From assembly GCA_032717465.1 (NCBI GenBank), contig CM064715.1, positions 36,566,546 through 36,630,545 on the forward strand: 64,000 nt of DNA, in the 5' to 3' direction. This document shows, piece by piece, positions 21,701-32,935 of this stretch. The stretch's first letter is position 1, and every line of letters starts with the position of its first letter. This DNA comes from Coenobita brevimanus. Lineage: Eukaryota; Arthropoda; Malacostraca; Decapoda; Coenobitidae. Under the pieces are notes generated by a model that was given only the letters and a program-made list of their open reading frames with translations, ran no database searches and was not told the DNA's origin. Both the position numbers and the translations under genes were made by a program.

Positions 21701-23085
21701 CTTACTAATCATATTTGCTGATTTTGTGCCTTTTGTTGCATGTCTGTTTTTTGCCCTTAATAAGTTTGTATTATTTTCTACCTTTATTTCTAAATACTTG
21801 ATATGGTTGCCCACATTTATTGTTTCTCTATTCTCTAGTTGGTCTTTCATAATAGTGACTAAAATACTGTGTTTGCCTGTTTTAATCTCCCGGCCACAAC
21901 CCCTACTTATGCCCTCAAGCAATTTAATATTTTCATCAGTTTTCTGGATCGTTTCTGCCATAATCAGTCCATGGTCTGCAAAAAACAGGGCTGTAACTCT
22001 CAGATGTTCATTTTTAAAACCTTCCCCTTTCTCTTCCAGTTCCTTCATTATAATGTATGCTATTAGTCTGAACCGTGTTGTGGATCATGTACAACCTTGT
22101 TTTATTCCATCTGTTATTTCTATTACTCTTTGTTTTCCCTCTTTCAAATCCATTGGTGTTTCATCTCATCTGTACAGTTTTGCTACCGCTCCTTTTATTT
22201 TAAGGTTAATTTTTATATTATATCATTAATTCGCCCAAATTCTCTCTTCTTAATGAGTCGTATGCATTACTGAATACCAAAGGAATTTTCGTCCTGTAGC
22301 TCCGCTCAACACAATAATGCAAAATAAACAGGTTTATCTTCAATTGTACCTCCAGTTGTGAAACCAGCTTGTTTCCACGACTTTTTCATTATTTATTAAA
22401 TGTTATTTTTTCTATGCTGCCTTTTACCATCACCATGAACAATTCATATGATATAAATGTCAATGCTATGGGTCTGAAATCCTTTGCAATGAGTTTCGTT
22501 TTCTTTGGTGTGAAGAATGCTCTGGACTTTTTCAACTCCTTTGACTTACGTTTGTTATCCAACTCCTTTTGACTAGGCTACACTTTGCTGCAGCTGCTAT
22601 TCCATCCTTACTGTTCTTTAATGTTTTGAGTCATTCCGGATAAATATTATCTGGGTTCACTGCTGTTCTGTTCTTTGACCTGCTTAAACAAACATTCATT
22701 TCTTCCTCAGTTATTTCTGCTTTGGCCACTGGTATGATTTTCTTTACTGGATTTCCTACCATATCCATGTGTTCTCTCAAGACCCTTGTATTCTTTTTAC
22801 TCTCCTCCATTAGTTCTCTCTCCTTCTTCTGTTTGTAGCTGCTTTATTTCTTCTTTCCATACCTCTTCCAGTTTCGTTTCCCTTCACTTATATATCCCAC
22901 TCCAAAATTCTACTGACTCTTCCTTGGCCTCCTCATTCTTCATCATCATTTCCTTCGTCATTATGCATCTCTACCCCCTCGTTTTTTTCTTTTTCTGTTT
23001 CGTTAGTTTATTAATGTTTTACCACATTCCCCTACTCCTCTTTCTACTTTTTGTGATCTCTCTAGTTCATTTCTCCTTGTGTTCC
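21701..23085 (-). pseudogene. LINE D reverse transcriptase core (degraded)
   Basis: Minus-strand motifs in order: RPIALTFISYE (about 22480), GIKQGC..RFRLIAYIIMKELEEKG (about 22000-22110), FADHGLIMAETI (about 21960, the FADD box with the second Asp changed to His), KTGKHSILVTI and IKYLEIKVENNTNLL, which correspond to the LINE thumb region with its KYLG-like motif. The frame breaks several times. Endonuclease lies on the other side of the RTE-1 insertion (30799 onward). Confidence 0.75.
23080..23085 (+). repeat. RTE-1 target-site duplication, left copy
   Basis: TGTTCC before the RTE-1 5' end; TGTTCC again at 30793-30798 after its GATA tail. Removing one copy and everything between rejoins LINE D sequence. 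Confidence 0.65.
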
Positions 23086-23269
23086 AAATGATTTCCTGTA
23101 AAGCAGGAAAGCATTTACAACGTCGGGTGGTAACCTCATAACCAACCAACACGTGTTCCCTACGTGGCAACTAGTGGGTTGGCGGAGGGTTAGTGCCCCT
23201 CCCCAGAAAACAACTAACTAAAAATACGAACAAGAAGCCTCGGACCAGGACTGACCAAAAGGTGACGAC

Positions 23270-23749
23270 TAAGGACCGAACAAAGGCCGTGGAATGTATG
23301 GGGTGCAAATGATGAGGTGAACGAGAGAGAGATTGTTCAAGTGCTTGAGGGTGCGAAAGTGGATGTATGTGGATTAACTGAAACCAAAAGGGTAGGTGAG
23401 AGTGAGAGAATGGGAGTATGGATGGGGTATATGTGCGGGAGTAGGTGAGAATGTGAGGGCAAAAGAACGAGTGTGTTTTGTTATGAGTAACAGATGGAAG
23501 AAGAATATAAGAGAGTATATATCAGTTGGCTCAAGGATTGTGTGGGTAAGATTAAAAGTTGGACTACAAATATGGACGATTGTGTGCGTGTATGCGCCAA
23601 CGCAAGATCGTGCGAGAAGAGTTCTGGACAAATGTGGATGCGTGCATGGAAGAGTTTGAAAGGAATGAGAGAGTTTTTGATTGGCAATATGAATGGTATA
23701 GAATGTGAAGGTGGATGGAGTAGTCGGTGAGTGGTGTGTGCCTGCTGAG
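23270..23749 (+). pseudogene. RTE-1 endonuclease, first part
   Basis: In shifting frames it matches the endonuclease ORF of the copy at 48712: GANDEV.ERE.VQVLEGAKVD, EWEYGWGICAGVGENVRAKE, SVGSRIVWVRLKVGLQIWTIV and VYAPTQDRA. These are APE-type endonuclease motifs around strands of the catalytic core. It stops at the hAT insertion. Confidence 0.8.
23742..23749 (+). repeat. hAT target-site duplication, left copy
   Basis: CTGCTGAG immediately before the hAT terminus; the identical eight bases follow it at 25455-25462. The empty site is seen in the RTE-1 copy at about 49295 (GTGCCTGCTGAGATAGATGA). Confidence 0.95.
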
Positions 23750-25454
23750 CAGTGTTACCAGATCTAGCATAATTTTATGCTTTTAGCATAATCTGGGGAG
23801 AATTTCATAGCCTAGTATATTATCTGGCATACTTACGAATTTAGCATAATTTTAGCATAATTTTGGTATATTTGGCATAAATATAGAATAATTTGAGAAA
23901 AATTATAGAAATAACAGTGGAATGTGAAAGCAGCAATAGAAATAACTGATAAAACCATGTTTCTTGAAGAAATTAAAAAACAAATATGTGCCATAATGAT
24001 GGTTGCTGTTAGCCTGACGCACCGTCCACTACGAAATGAAACCGTCCATACGGTCCGGCGTCCTAAACCTGAACATATCATGTCCAGCTCAGTCCAATCC
24101 CTCCCAGTCCCAGACCTATATAGTCAGTCGTCTCGCGTCACTTGTCACCTCATTATTCATGGCCATGGGTCGTGGTTGGCCGCGAGACCCTCGTAACCAT
24201 CTTCCTGCTGTACATACGTCTAGTGGTGTGAAATTTGCTAGGTTGCTTGAGAGTACTGCTAACGTCAGAGATGATCAGTGCACAGTGCAGATGTCTGAAC
24301 GCCTTCAGAAGTTTTTGGTAAAAATGGCTGTGCATTTACAGAAGCCGCTTCCACTAAATGACCTAACTCTGTTGGAGATGTATTCCTTTCTTGATCCTTC
24401 AGTTATTGTAAGATGTGAGACAACATCTGTTTTTGAAATTTCCTCAAAATTTCCCAATGTCATTTCAGAGAGAGATAAACATGAGTTAGACAGTGAATGG
24501 CTTTCATTGCTAATAGGCTGTGGCACAGACAGACTTTTGTCTCAAGATACCGACACTGAGTCATTTTGATTGGAAGTTCATGCAAGTAAATAATATCACA
24601 CTCTCCAAATTTGCTAGAGCTTTACTTAGTATTCCAGTCTCAAATGCTGATTGTGAGCAGATCTTTTCCTTAGTCAACTTGAAGAACGATAGGCGAAGCA
24701 GGTTATCTGTTTCTCTGACAAATGAACTGTTATGTGGAGAAGGCATAAGAAAAGCAGGTGAATGTACAAAATTTCATCCAACGCGTGATATGACCAAATA
24801 ATTAAACAAAGACATTTACAGTAAACAAACACCCAATGGAATTTAACGATCATGTTTATATGACAGTAGCTAATATTCCATGTCTCATAGTCAGTTGTAT
24901 TTAGTGTGTAGTTTTAAGAAGCTTCAGTAAAAAAAAAAAATAATAATTTGAATTATGAGTTACTAATTATCTGTGATCTTGGGCTATTTCTCTTAATCAG
25001 TCACCTTTATTGGCTAATAGCAGAAATTTTTAAAGACTTAATTCCTTGTAGTACAGTAGTTAACTGCAGTGACATTTTTTTTTTAATGCTGGTCGATAAT
25101 TGTCATAATAAAATATTGTGTAGAAAGTAGAAGGATTATGATACCGATCTCATCTCAATCACAAAAATGTTTAGCCTTGTTTAATTTGCTACAGCTGAAA
25201 GCCAGCTTTAAGTTCTTATTCAGTATTATCTCCAAAGAGATCTCTCTATTTTTCTATGTGAATTGCAGTTGACCGGTGTTAAGTTTTACTTATGCATGTT
25301 AAAGGCTGCATAGTAGTTTACTGTGAAAATAAACTAACTCTCAGAGTTAGCATAAAGGCATAATTTTGTCGCCCCACTAGCATAATTTTGCTGGTTTCAG
25401 CATAATTTTAATTGGAGCCTAGCATAATTTGGCAATGGAGATCTGGTAACACTG
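23750..25454 (+). mobile_element. hAT-superfamily DNA transposon, internally shortened
   Basis: A 1705-bp element with perfect 16-bp terminal inverted repeats (CAGTGTTACCAGATCT / AGATCTGGTAACACTG) and a perfect 8-bp target duplication, both hallmarks of hAT. Both ends carry many copies of AGCATAATTTT within the first and last 130 bases, like the subterminal transposase-binding repeats of Ac. Only the C-terminal part of the transposase remains, so the copy is non-autonomous. It is younger than the RTE-1 it sits in. Confidence 0.93.
24195..24801 (+). pseudogene. hAT transposase, C-terminal fragment
   Basis: Two overlapping frames. The first (to 24569) ends LLQ-rich helical sequence such as FVSxx..LNDLTLLEMYSFLDPS. 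The second (24520-24801) holds the hAT dimerisation region: LSKFARALLSIPVSNADCEQIFSLVN, with the Ser-Asn-Ala-x-x-Glu-x-x-Phe-Ser core at about 24635-24670 and RLSVSLTNELL after it. The N-terminal zinc finger and the first catalytic residues are missing, and the frame changes near 24550. Family usual length is 600 or more residues; about 200 are left. Confidence 0.8.
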
Positions 25455-27020
25455 CTGCTGAGATATATGAGAATGGCAATGCTTTAGTGGACATTTGTGC
25501 CATGAGGGAGTTGGTGATAACCAACACCCTCTTCAAGCACAACATGATCCATAGGTATACATGGCGAGTGATGAGAAAGGTGGGTAGTGAACTGAATGAA
25601 CGGAAGGCAATGACTGATTATGTGTGTGTGTGGATGAAAGGATGCGAAGGTGTGTAATGGATGCAAGAGCATTATAGAGGTTGGGGGAGTGGACTTTCTG
25701 ACCACAACTTGGTGGTAGTGAGAATCAAGGTCCAAGTGAAATGGAGAAACAGAAGAAGGGAAGGACAAGAGGAAGTAGTATATGCAAGGTGGGTGGAAAG
25801 GTTACAAGAGGGTGAGAAAAAGGCAGAATATAAGAGAGAAGTGTAGGAGCGATTGGGTAGATATGGACTGGAGCAGATGGGATACGTGGAAGGTGTGTGC
25901 AAGATATTTACAGAAGGAATCTGTGCAGCATTTGATGTGGTGTGTGGGATGAAGAGAAGACGAAAGGAGGTGCAAGGAACGGCATGGTGGAATGAAGAGG
26001 TGAGACAGGCTGTGGTACAAAAGAAGAAAACACATAGTGAGTGGATGAGAAACAGGGGTGTGTAAGAAGTTGAGAGATGGAAAAGAGACTTATATGCGGA
26101 GAGGATGAGAGGTGAAAAGATTAGTGAGAAAGAGTAAGAAGAGAGTGGACGAGGAATTTGGAAGGAATTTGAGTGTAAAGTGGAGGGAATATATGAAAAT
26201 GTTCTGGAAAGAGGTAAAAAGAATTAGACAGGTGGCAAAGAAGTTAGTCAGGGAGTGAAAGATAAGAATGGTAGATTACCAGTAGAAGGGAGAAAAAGTG
26301 AGCAGGTGGAGAGAACACTTAAAGGAATTGTTGAACTTAGAAAATGAAAGTAAATGTGAGTATAAGTGGCTGGGGATTGGCTGGGAGACGGAGGGATGTG
26401 AGAAGTGAGGAAGAAATCAGTAGGATGGAAGTTGTGGAAGCAATGAAGAAAGTCAAAATGGGGATAGCCCCAGGTATTGATGAAGTGTGTGGTGAAATGC
26501 TGAGGCATGGAGGAGGGATAGTAGTAGAATGGATGTGGAAGATGTGCAGATTGGCCCGGGAGGTAGGTAGAGTCCCGGAGGATTGGAAGTCAGGTATAAT
26601 AATTCCCTTGTACAAAGAAAAAGGGGAATAAGAACTGTGTGATAATCATAGAGGCATTTGTCTTTTTAGTGTAATAGGAAAAGTATATATATGGTAGGAT
26701 GCTTATTGACAGAGTTGGGAAATAACAGAGGCATTAAATAAAGAAGAACAGGATGGTTTTTAGGAAGGGAAGAGGTTGTGTAGATCAGATATTCATTCTT
26801 TGATCTTTAGTGGAAAAGTTTCTAGAGAAGGGAAAGAAGTTATATGCGTCCTTCATGGATTTGGAGAAAGCATATGACAGGGTGGAGAGACAAGTACTGT
26901 GGTAAAAGTATTCAAAATACATGATGTATATGGGAAGTTGTTGAATACTGTGAAGGGTACATATGAGGGTGCTAAAGCTGCAGTGCGTGTAGATGGTGAA
27001 CTGAGTGAATTTTTCTACTT
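25455..27020 (+). pseudogene. RTE-1 endonuclease end, linker and RT start (degraded)
   Basis: Continues RTE-1 after hAT: ENGNALVDICAMRELVITNTLF, HRYTWRVMR, GLSDHNLVVVRI (endonuclease SDHxL box), then the basic linker. RT begins with MKKVKMGIAPGIDEVCGEML and LAREVGRVPEDWKSGIIIPLYK, reaching ASFMDLEKAYDRVE near 26855 and ending at ..LSEFFYF. Many indels and stops compared with the copy at 48712. Confidence 0.82.
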
Positions 27021-27026
27021 CAACGA

Positions 27027-29431
27027 ATGATAGGGATGTGCATTGAGCGAGAGACGGTGATTGGAAATACCTTGTTTGAGAAGAAAGATATATATAAGTA
27101 TACATGGGTGAAACAGGAGGGTGGAAGGGTTGTTGATAGAGCATTGATGGACTATGTGGTTGTGTCCACGAATGTAATAGGAAGATTGTTGGATGTGAGA
27201 GTTCTGAGAGGGGAGGGTGGAGGTAAGTCTGACCACTACCTGGTGAAGGGAAAATTAAGAGTAGGTAAGAGATGGGTGACAGCTAGGCGAGTTAGGTGTG
27301 GCAGGGAATTTTTGAAAGTGAGTGAGTTGGATAAAAGAGAGAAAAGTATAGAGTATCAGGAGAATTTGAAAGATGAGTGGAAAGCAGTGAAAGATCAGGA
27401 AAATAGCAGTGTGGAGGAGGAATGGCAGATGTTTAAGAGTGCTGTGGTGGGGCATGTGAAGCAAGTGGGTGGTGGTGTAAGAAAAGGAAGTGAATGGTGG
27501 TGTGAGGAAGTAAGTGTGACTGTGGCTGAGAAGAGACGTGCATATGAAGTGTGGCTGCAGAGGAAGGATGAGGTGTCATATGAGAGGTATAAGGAAAAGA
27601 GAAAACGGGCGAGAAGGGTTAGGCGTGATGCTAAAATGGCAGCAGATGAGAGGTGGGGTAGGCGGTTGACTGAAAATTTTCAACAGAATAAGAAATGTTT
27701 TGGAAGGAGGTGAAAAGAGTGCGAAAGGGAGAGTCTGGGAAGGAAGAGCGAGTAAAAGCAAAGGATGGAAGCATGTTAACCGTGATGGATGCAGTAAGGA
27801 AGAGATGGGCGGAGTATTTTGAAAGATTGTTAAATGTGGAGGAGGAAAGAGAGGCTGAGATTGTGGCAGATGGAAGGGTGCAAGGAATAACTGTGTTGGG
27901 AGAGTTGAATGATTCTTTGATCACGAAGGAGGAAGTGGAGAAGGCAGTAAAGGAGATGAAAACAGGGAAAGCTACAGGTATGGGTGGGTGTGCTGTGGAA
28001 TGTCTGAAAGGTGGTGGAGTGACTATTGTTGACTGGTTAGTAAGACTGTTGAATGTGTGCTTGTGAAAGGTATGGTGCCAAGTGACTGGGCAAGTGCTTG
28101 TGTGGTCCCGTTGTATAAAGGTAAAGGTGATAAGTATGAACGTACTAGCTTTAGGAGTATAATCTGTTGAGTGTTGTAGGTAAGATGTATGGTAGGGTGT
28201 TAATTAAGAGAGTTAGAGAGGGTACAGAGGGAGTGATTGGTAATGAGCAATGTGGCTTTAGGAGAGGGAGGGGATGTGTGGATCAGGTGTTTGCTGTGAG
28301 ACAGGTGTGTGTAAAGTATTTAGTGAAAGGTAAGGATGTGTTTTGGGCGTTCATGGATTTAGAGAATGCGTATGATAGAACTGACAAGGAGGCTTTGTGG
28401 ACTGTTTTAAGATTGTTTGGACTTGATGGTAGGTTACTAAAATGAGTGAAAAGTTTTTATTTAATTAGCAGAGCATGTGTAAGAGTGGGAAATACTGTAA
28501 GTGAATGGTTTCCCTGAGAGTGGGACTGTGGCAGGGATGTGTGATGTCGCCTTGGTTGTTTAATATTTTTATGGATGGTGTTGTAAGGGAGGTGAATGCA
28601 AGAGTGCTAGGAAGATGTCTGACTCTGGTGAATGTTGATGGTAGAGAGTGGAATCTAAAGTAGCTGCTGTTTGCAGATAATACTGCACTGGTGGCTGATT
28701 CAGAGGAGAGATTGAGACAGTTGGTAGTTGAGGTTGGAAGGGTGTGTGAAAGGAGGAAATTGAAAGGAAATGAGAATAAGAGTAAGGTGATGAAATGTGC
28801 GAGGTTCGTAGATGGTAGGTGTATGAATACAGTTTTGAATGGTAAGTTGCTTGAGGAGGCAGTGTTTTAAGCATTTAGGGTCAGATGTTGCGTGGATGGA
28901 AAAATAGATGCAGAAGTGAAGTTTAGAATGAATGAAGTAGGAAAGGTGCTGCGAGGAATGAAAAAGTGTTTAGATGTCGTTCGCTTAAAATGGATTTAAA
29001 GAGAATGCTGTATGAGAGTGTTGTGGTACCGACTGCATCATATGGGGCTGAAACATGGAATATGGGTGTAGCAGAGAGAAAAAGTTTGAATATAATGGAG
29101 ATGAGGTGTCTGAGGAGTATGTGTGGAGTGACGCATGTGGATCGAGTGAGAAATGATGAAGTGTGAAGGAGAACTGGAGTTGTTCGGTTGATGGCTGATC
29201 GAGTTGAGCAGGGGGTGTTGCGATGGTTTGGGCATATGGAGAGAATGGATAATGAGCAATTGCTGAAAAGATAACTAGATCTGATGTGAGAGGTGTAAGG
29301 CTGAAAGGAAGACCTCAAATAGGATGGATGGACAGTGTGAAGAGAGCGTTGGATGCGAGACGGATGTCTGTTGAGCAAGGACGAGTGGCTGTTCATGAAA
29401 GAAATGAATGGAGAGAAATTGTGAATGAATA
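27027..29431 (+). pseudogene. RTE-2 endonuclease-reverse transcriptase (degraded)
   Basis: First frame (27027-27713): GKSDHYLVKGKL (endonuclease SDH box), then a basic linker (WWCEEVSVTVAEKRRAYEVW). Next (27695-28066): NDSLITKEEVEKAVKEMKTGKATG, VDWLVRLLNVCL. Next (28167-28445): VVGKMYGRVLIKRVREG, EQCGFRRGRGCVDQVFAVRQ, AFMDLENAYDRTD, all RT fingers and palm. Later fragments give FADNTALVADSEE (the FADD box with Asp to Asn), MKCARFVDG, ESVVVPTASYGAETW and RWFGHMERMDNEQ. At least four frame breaks. Confidence 0.82.
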
Positions 29432-29738
29432 AATGATGAAGCAGCCCTGAGGGGATATTCTCCCGCATTTGTCTGATCAGCTGATCAGGTCAGGTACGGG
29501 TAAGGAGATGGGTCTATTATCATGTGGCAGGGGTAAATCAGCTCTGCTGTCAGGCTCTGCTGCGGATGTCACTGATTGCACTGTGCAGTTGACCCTCGTG
29601 TGGTGTGGTGCGGTGAGGATCTGTCCCTTCTCCCCTTTGGGGCTAAGATGTGAATAATGTGTTTGAGTGGATGTGTAAATTGGGAGTGTGTCGTCCTGTC
29701 TCTGCTACCTCCCTTTCCTTCGGGGAAGCAGCCTAGGT
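29432..29738 (+). other. RTE-2 3' UTR
   Basis: A GC-rich stretch after the stop near 29431, with a perfect 16-base palindrome CTGATCAGCTGATCAG at 29473-29488. From about 29508 to 29738 it matches 58875-59118 in reverse orientation (CCCTTCTCCCCTTTGGGGC, CGGGGAAGCAGCC.. against the reversed GGCTGCTTCCCCC). Confidence 0.75.
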
Positions 29739-29759
29739 ATATATATATATATATATATA

Positions 29760-30792
29760 AGTAGATGGGATGTTGTTGAAATCTGTGAAGAGTACCAATG
29801 AGGGTGCTAAGGCTGCAGAGCGTGTGGATGGTGAACTGAGTGAATTTTTCTACTTGCAGGCTGGATTGAAACAGGGATGTGTCGTGTCACCATGATCGTT
29901 CAACCTGTATATGGATGGGTTTATAGAAGAGATACAAGGTGGGGCAGTGGATGTTGGAGTGGCCTTAATGAGAGTGGGCTGTGTTTGGAAACTCCCTGTA
30001 CTGTTGTTTGCAGATGATACTGTGTTGTTAAGCGAAGATAAAGAGGAGCTGCAAGGCTTGGTGGATGAGTCTGGGAGAGTATGTAAGAAACGGAATATAA
30101 AGGTGAATGTAGGGAAGAGTAAAGTTATGCCCTTCGAGAGAAGTGAAGTCAGTGAATGTACAGTGAGGTTGGATGAGGAGGAAATGGAAAATGTGATTGC
30201 ATTTAAGTACTTGGGTAGTGTGATGAGTAAGGATGGAAGTTTGGAGGGTGAAGTGCTTGAAAGGGTACAGCAAGGAAGAAATGTTGCTAGTTCCTTGAAA
30301 GCAGTTATAAGAAACAGGGAAGTGAGGATGGATGTGAAAAAGTTACTACATGACAGTATTGTGATACCAACTCTAACGTATGGAAGTGAAGCTTGGACCT
30401 TGTTGGAGGGACAGAAGTCAAGAGTGAGCGTAGTATTTGAGAGGAGCCTGTGGAGTCACATGGAGAGATAGACTGATAGATAAGGATGTGAAGGAGCGTT
30501 GTGGTGTGGATTTGATAGGATGTGTTAAGAGAAACACATTGAATGGTTTGGCCATGTGGAGAGGATGGAGAGTGAGAGACTGAAGAGGAGAGTGTTTGTG
30601 AGTGAGGTGGAGGGGGGGAGAGGCAGGGGGAGGCAAGGATGAGATGGAGGGATGGAGTTGAGAGGAATGTGAGAGAAGGGGGTGTGAGCTGGGAGCAGGG
30701 CAGTGAAATGGCGGGGGTGAGGGCGACATGGAGGCGATATATTTGTGGCCACCCCTTACGGGATTAGGGAGTCTGGCAATAGATAGATAGAT
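29760..30792 (+). pseudogene. RTE-1 RT end, C-terminal region and GATA tail
   Basis: Resumes RTE-1 with about 95 bases that repeat 26925-27020 at roughly 10% divergence. It then gives FLQAGLKQGCVVS, MDGFIEEIQGGAVDVGVAL, PVLLFADDTVLLSEDKEEL (catalytic FADD, 30008-30030), KVNVGKSKVM, FKYLGSVMSKDGSLEGEVL, LTYGSEAWTLLEGQKS, and in another frame the RWFGHVERM/HPLRD end. The last bases GTCTGGCAATAGATAGATAGAT are shared by all RTE-1 copies in the window. Confidence 0.85.
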
Positions 30793-30798
30793 TGTTCC

Positions 30799-32935
30799 GT
30801 TATCCCCTCATACACAAGACTCTGTGCCTTTTAATTCTGCTCTAAATATCTTTCTTTTAGCCTCCTTTTCCCATCTCTTTTTCTTCCATATCTTTTTAAT
30901 AGGTTTAACCTTCTTCTTTCGTTGATTTCTCTTTTGATATTATCATTCATCCACGGTTGTTCCTTACCATTTTTTCCTTCTATCTCTGAAGCTTCTAATT
31001 TTTTTTGTTTTTCAGCTTTTTGTCTGCCACAAATTTTAGGATGTCATCCATTCTTTGGGTGAATCCTACATCTTCTTTCAGCTTGTTCCCAACTTCTTCA
31101 GTAAATATTTTCATATCTTCTTCCTCTGTACTACTCGTATAATATGAAGTCTCCTGCCACCTCCTCCTCTTACTGTTGAATTATGTTCTCTGTTTCCATT
31201 GAGATCTTGCATCTTTTAACCTGTGGTCGTGCATGTCTATCTTTTTTTTTTTTTTTTTTTTTTTGTCCTCATCTATATTCATCTCCCTTAACCAAGTATG
31301 CATCTTTTTATTAACTAACAACAAATTCACGGCACTTTTCATGTCTCCCCTGCTCCAGACATAAAGTTTATTACATTTCTCATCTCACCATTTAGTAATA
31401 TCCAGAAATAGTTGTCCATCCATTCTACCACCATTCTTCCATTCTCATCCTCTTCTTAATGGCCTATGAAACCTAGATGATCATTAAAAATCCCCCAGTA
31501 TCATAAGGGCCTGGTCTTCCACCTCGTCTACTGCTAGTCAGTGCATTTTCTCCTTTGTTATTGTTTTTTTCCTTTATTTCCGGTCTTTCTTCTGTTATAT
31601 ACAAGTATTATCCTAATTTTCCTGTTCAGAATTGTTCCTCTAACTTCTAGTATATCACTACTTACTGTTGCTCACTTCTCTAAATCAATTTATCTTTTTG
31701 TGCAGTACCATCAGACGTCCACTTTTCTTGTCTTGCATCTCTCGTTGTTTCTAATTTGCATATATCATCACTTCAGGTTATCTTGTCTACTTTTTCTTGT
31801 GGATCAGAGAGACATATCAAGTCACATTCCTTTTCTAACAACTCTTGGACATCGATCATAATATTCAGAAGTTTTATCGTAAACTCGTTGTCACGTCTCT
31901 CCGGTTTTCCATTCTTCTCTACCCATTTGTTACTGGTCTTAGTCTGCACAGCTTTCTGTTTTTAGGTATCATCATTCCTCTCCTTTCTCTCTTTATTTCG
32001 GTTCTTCATATGCTCTTTTTGCTTCTTCTATTTCCTCTTTTCTCATATCCCTGTTCATTCCATTTTTTTTTTTTCCACGATCCCTCTCATTTTTAGATTT
32101 TTGGCACTCTTCAGGACCATCCACTTTTCTTTTTCTTCTGCCATCTCCATCAACAGAGGTCTGTCGGTTGGGTTGTCACCTGTTTTTCGCTCCAGTCTTC
32201 TTACTTTCATACTCCTGTATTCCCCATTTTTCAGACCTAGGGAGTTCTCAAATAATTCAGTGCATTTCATCATATCTCCATTTATCATATCTTTCGTTTT
32301 CTGGCCTTACGATTCTTTTACTTTATACAAAACAACATCGTCTCTCCTTATCTTGCTATCCCCAACGTCCTCAGTCCTCTTCACTGTTGCCTGAGCTACC
32401 TTTTCTGCTGCTTCACCCACATCAAACTCGTATTATTTTTCCCATTCATCATTTTTTTCACCTCTTGTGCCATCTCGCTTTTCACATTTTCTCCTACTGT
32501 TTTGCACTACTTCTTGTTGCAAATTCTTCTTCACCTTCCTTTGTACTTATTGTGCTATTTCCTGATCCAAAGCCATTTTCACTTCACCTACCTCCTGTGC
32601 AGGTTTCCCTTCAATCTCTTTCACCTCTTCCAATTGCTTGAGTGTTGCGTTCATTTCCTTTTGGTATCCATCAAAAGTTTTCATCATCACTAATTCTTTC
32701 TTCGCCCCTCGTTTACTTTTACCACAAAACCACATTTCGCTTTTGCATTTTCCTAGCCTTTGTACAGCTCCGCGGGCACCTTTGCACAACTCATGTGATC
32801 TCATTATATCACATACAACAACTATAACCCATACTCCCCCTCTTTCACCACTAATCTGCACATCTCACACTTTACTTTTTCCCCTGCCATATTTCATACT
32901 TGAAATTATCCCTCAATTTACTGCTAATTATTGAC
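30799..32935 (-). pseudogene. LINE D 5' half: ORF1 and endonuclease (degraded)
   Basis: Minus strand, 5' to 3'. ORF1-like fragments at 32547-32861 carry a basic and coiled stretch (MNATLKQLEEVKEIEG). At 32055-32288 they carry TDRPLLMEMAEEKEKWMVLK, typical of LINE ORF1 RNA-binding regions. Endonuclease remnants follow: LMILGDFNDHLGFIG and NGRMVVEWMDNYFW at about 31380-31500. Then the linker (EDMKIFTEEVGNKLKEDVGF). A 24-base T run at 31240-31263 is internal. RT continues across the RTE-1 insertion at 23085. Confidence 0.68.

Larger units (their letters stand above)
27021..29758 (+). mobile_element. RTE-2 non-LTR retrotransposon, 5'-truncated, inside RTE-1
   Basis: A second RTE family: starts within the endonuclease (VIGNTLFEKKDIYKYTWV), followed by linker, RT, C-terminal region, a GC-rich 3' UTR (29430-29738) and a (TA)n tail (29739-29758). 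Its 3' UTR reappears reversed at 58875-59118. It interrupts RTE-1 within RT, with about 95 bases of RTE-1 present on both sides. Confidence 0.8.
23086..30792 (+). mobile_element. RTE-1 non-LTR retrotransposon inserted in LINE D, itself carrying hAT and RTE-2
   Basis: Starts at the 5'-UTR hairpin (23086-23117), continues through GGGTTAGTGCCCCTCCCC into an APE endonuclease, linker and RT, and ends GTCTGGCAATAGATAGATAGAT. No ORF1 is present, as in the RTE clade, and the tail is a short tandem repeat rather than poly(A). Two later insertions enlarge it from about 3.2 to 7.7 kb: a hAT transposon at 23750-25454 and an RTE-2 copy at 27021-29758. The near-complete relative at 48631-51815 gives the uninterrupted layout. 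Confidence 0.85.

Noticed and set aside
24153..24335. Antisense frames opposite hAT, RTE, LINE and gypsy genes
   Set aside because: Shadows of the sense coding strand with no independent similarity. The RTE strands in particular are A/G-rich, so their complements stay open by composition.
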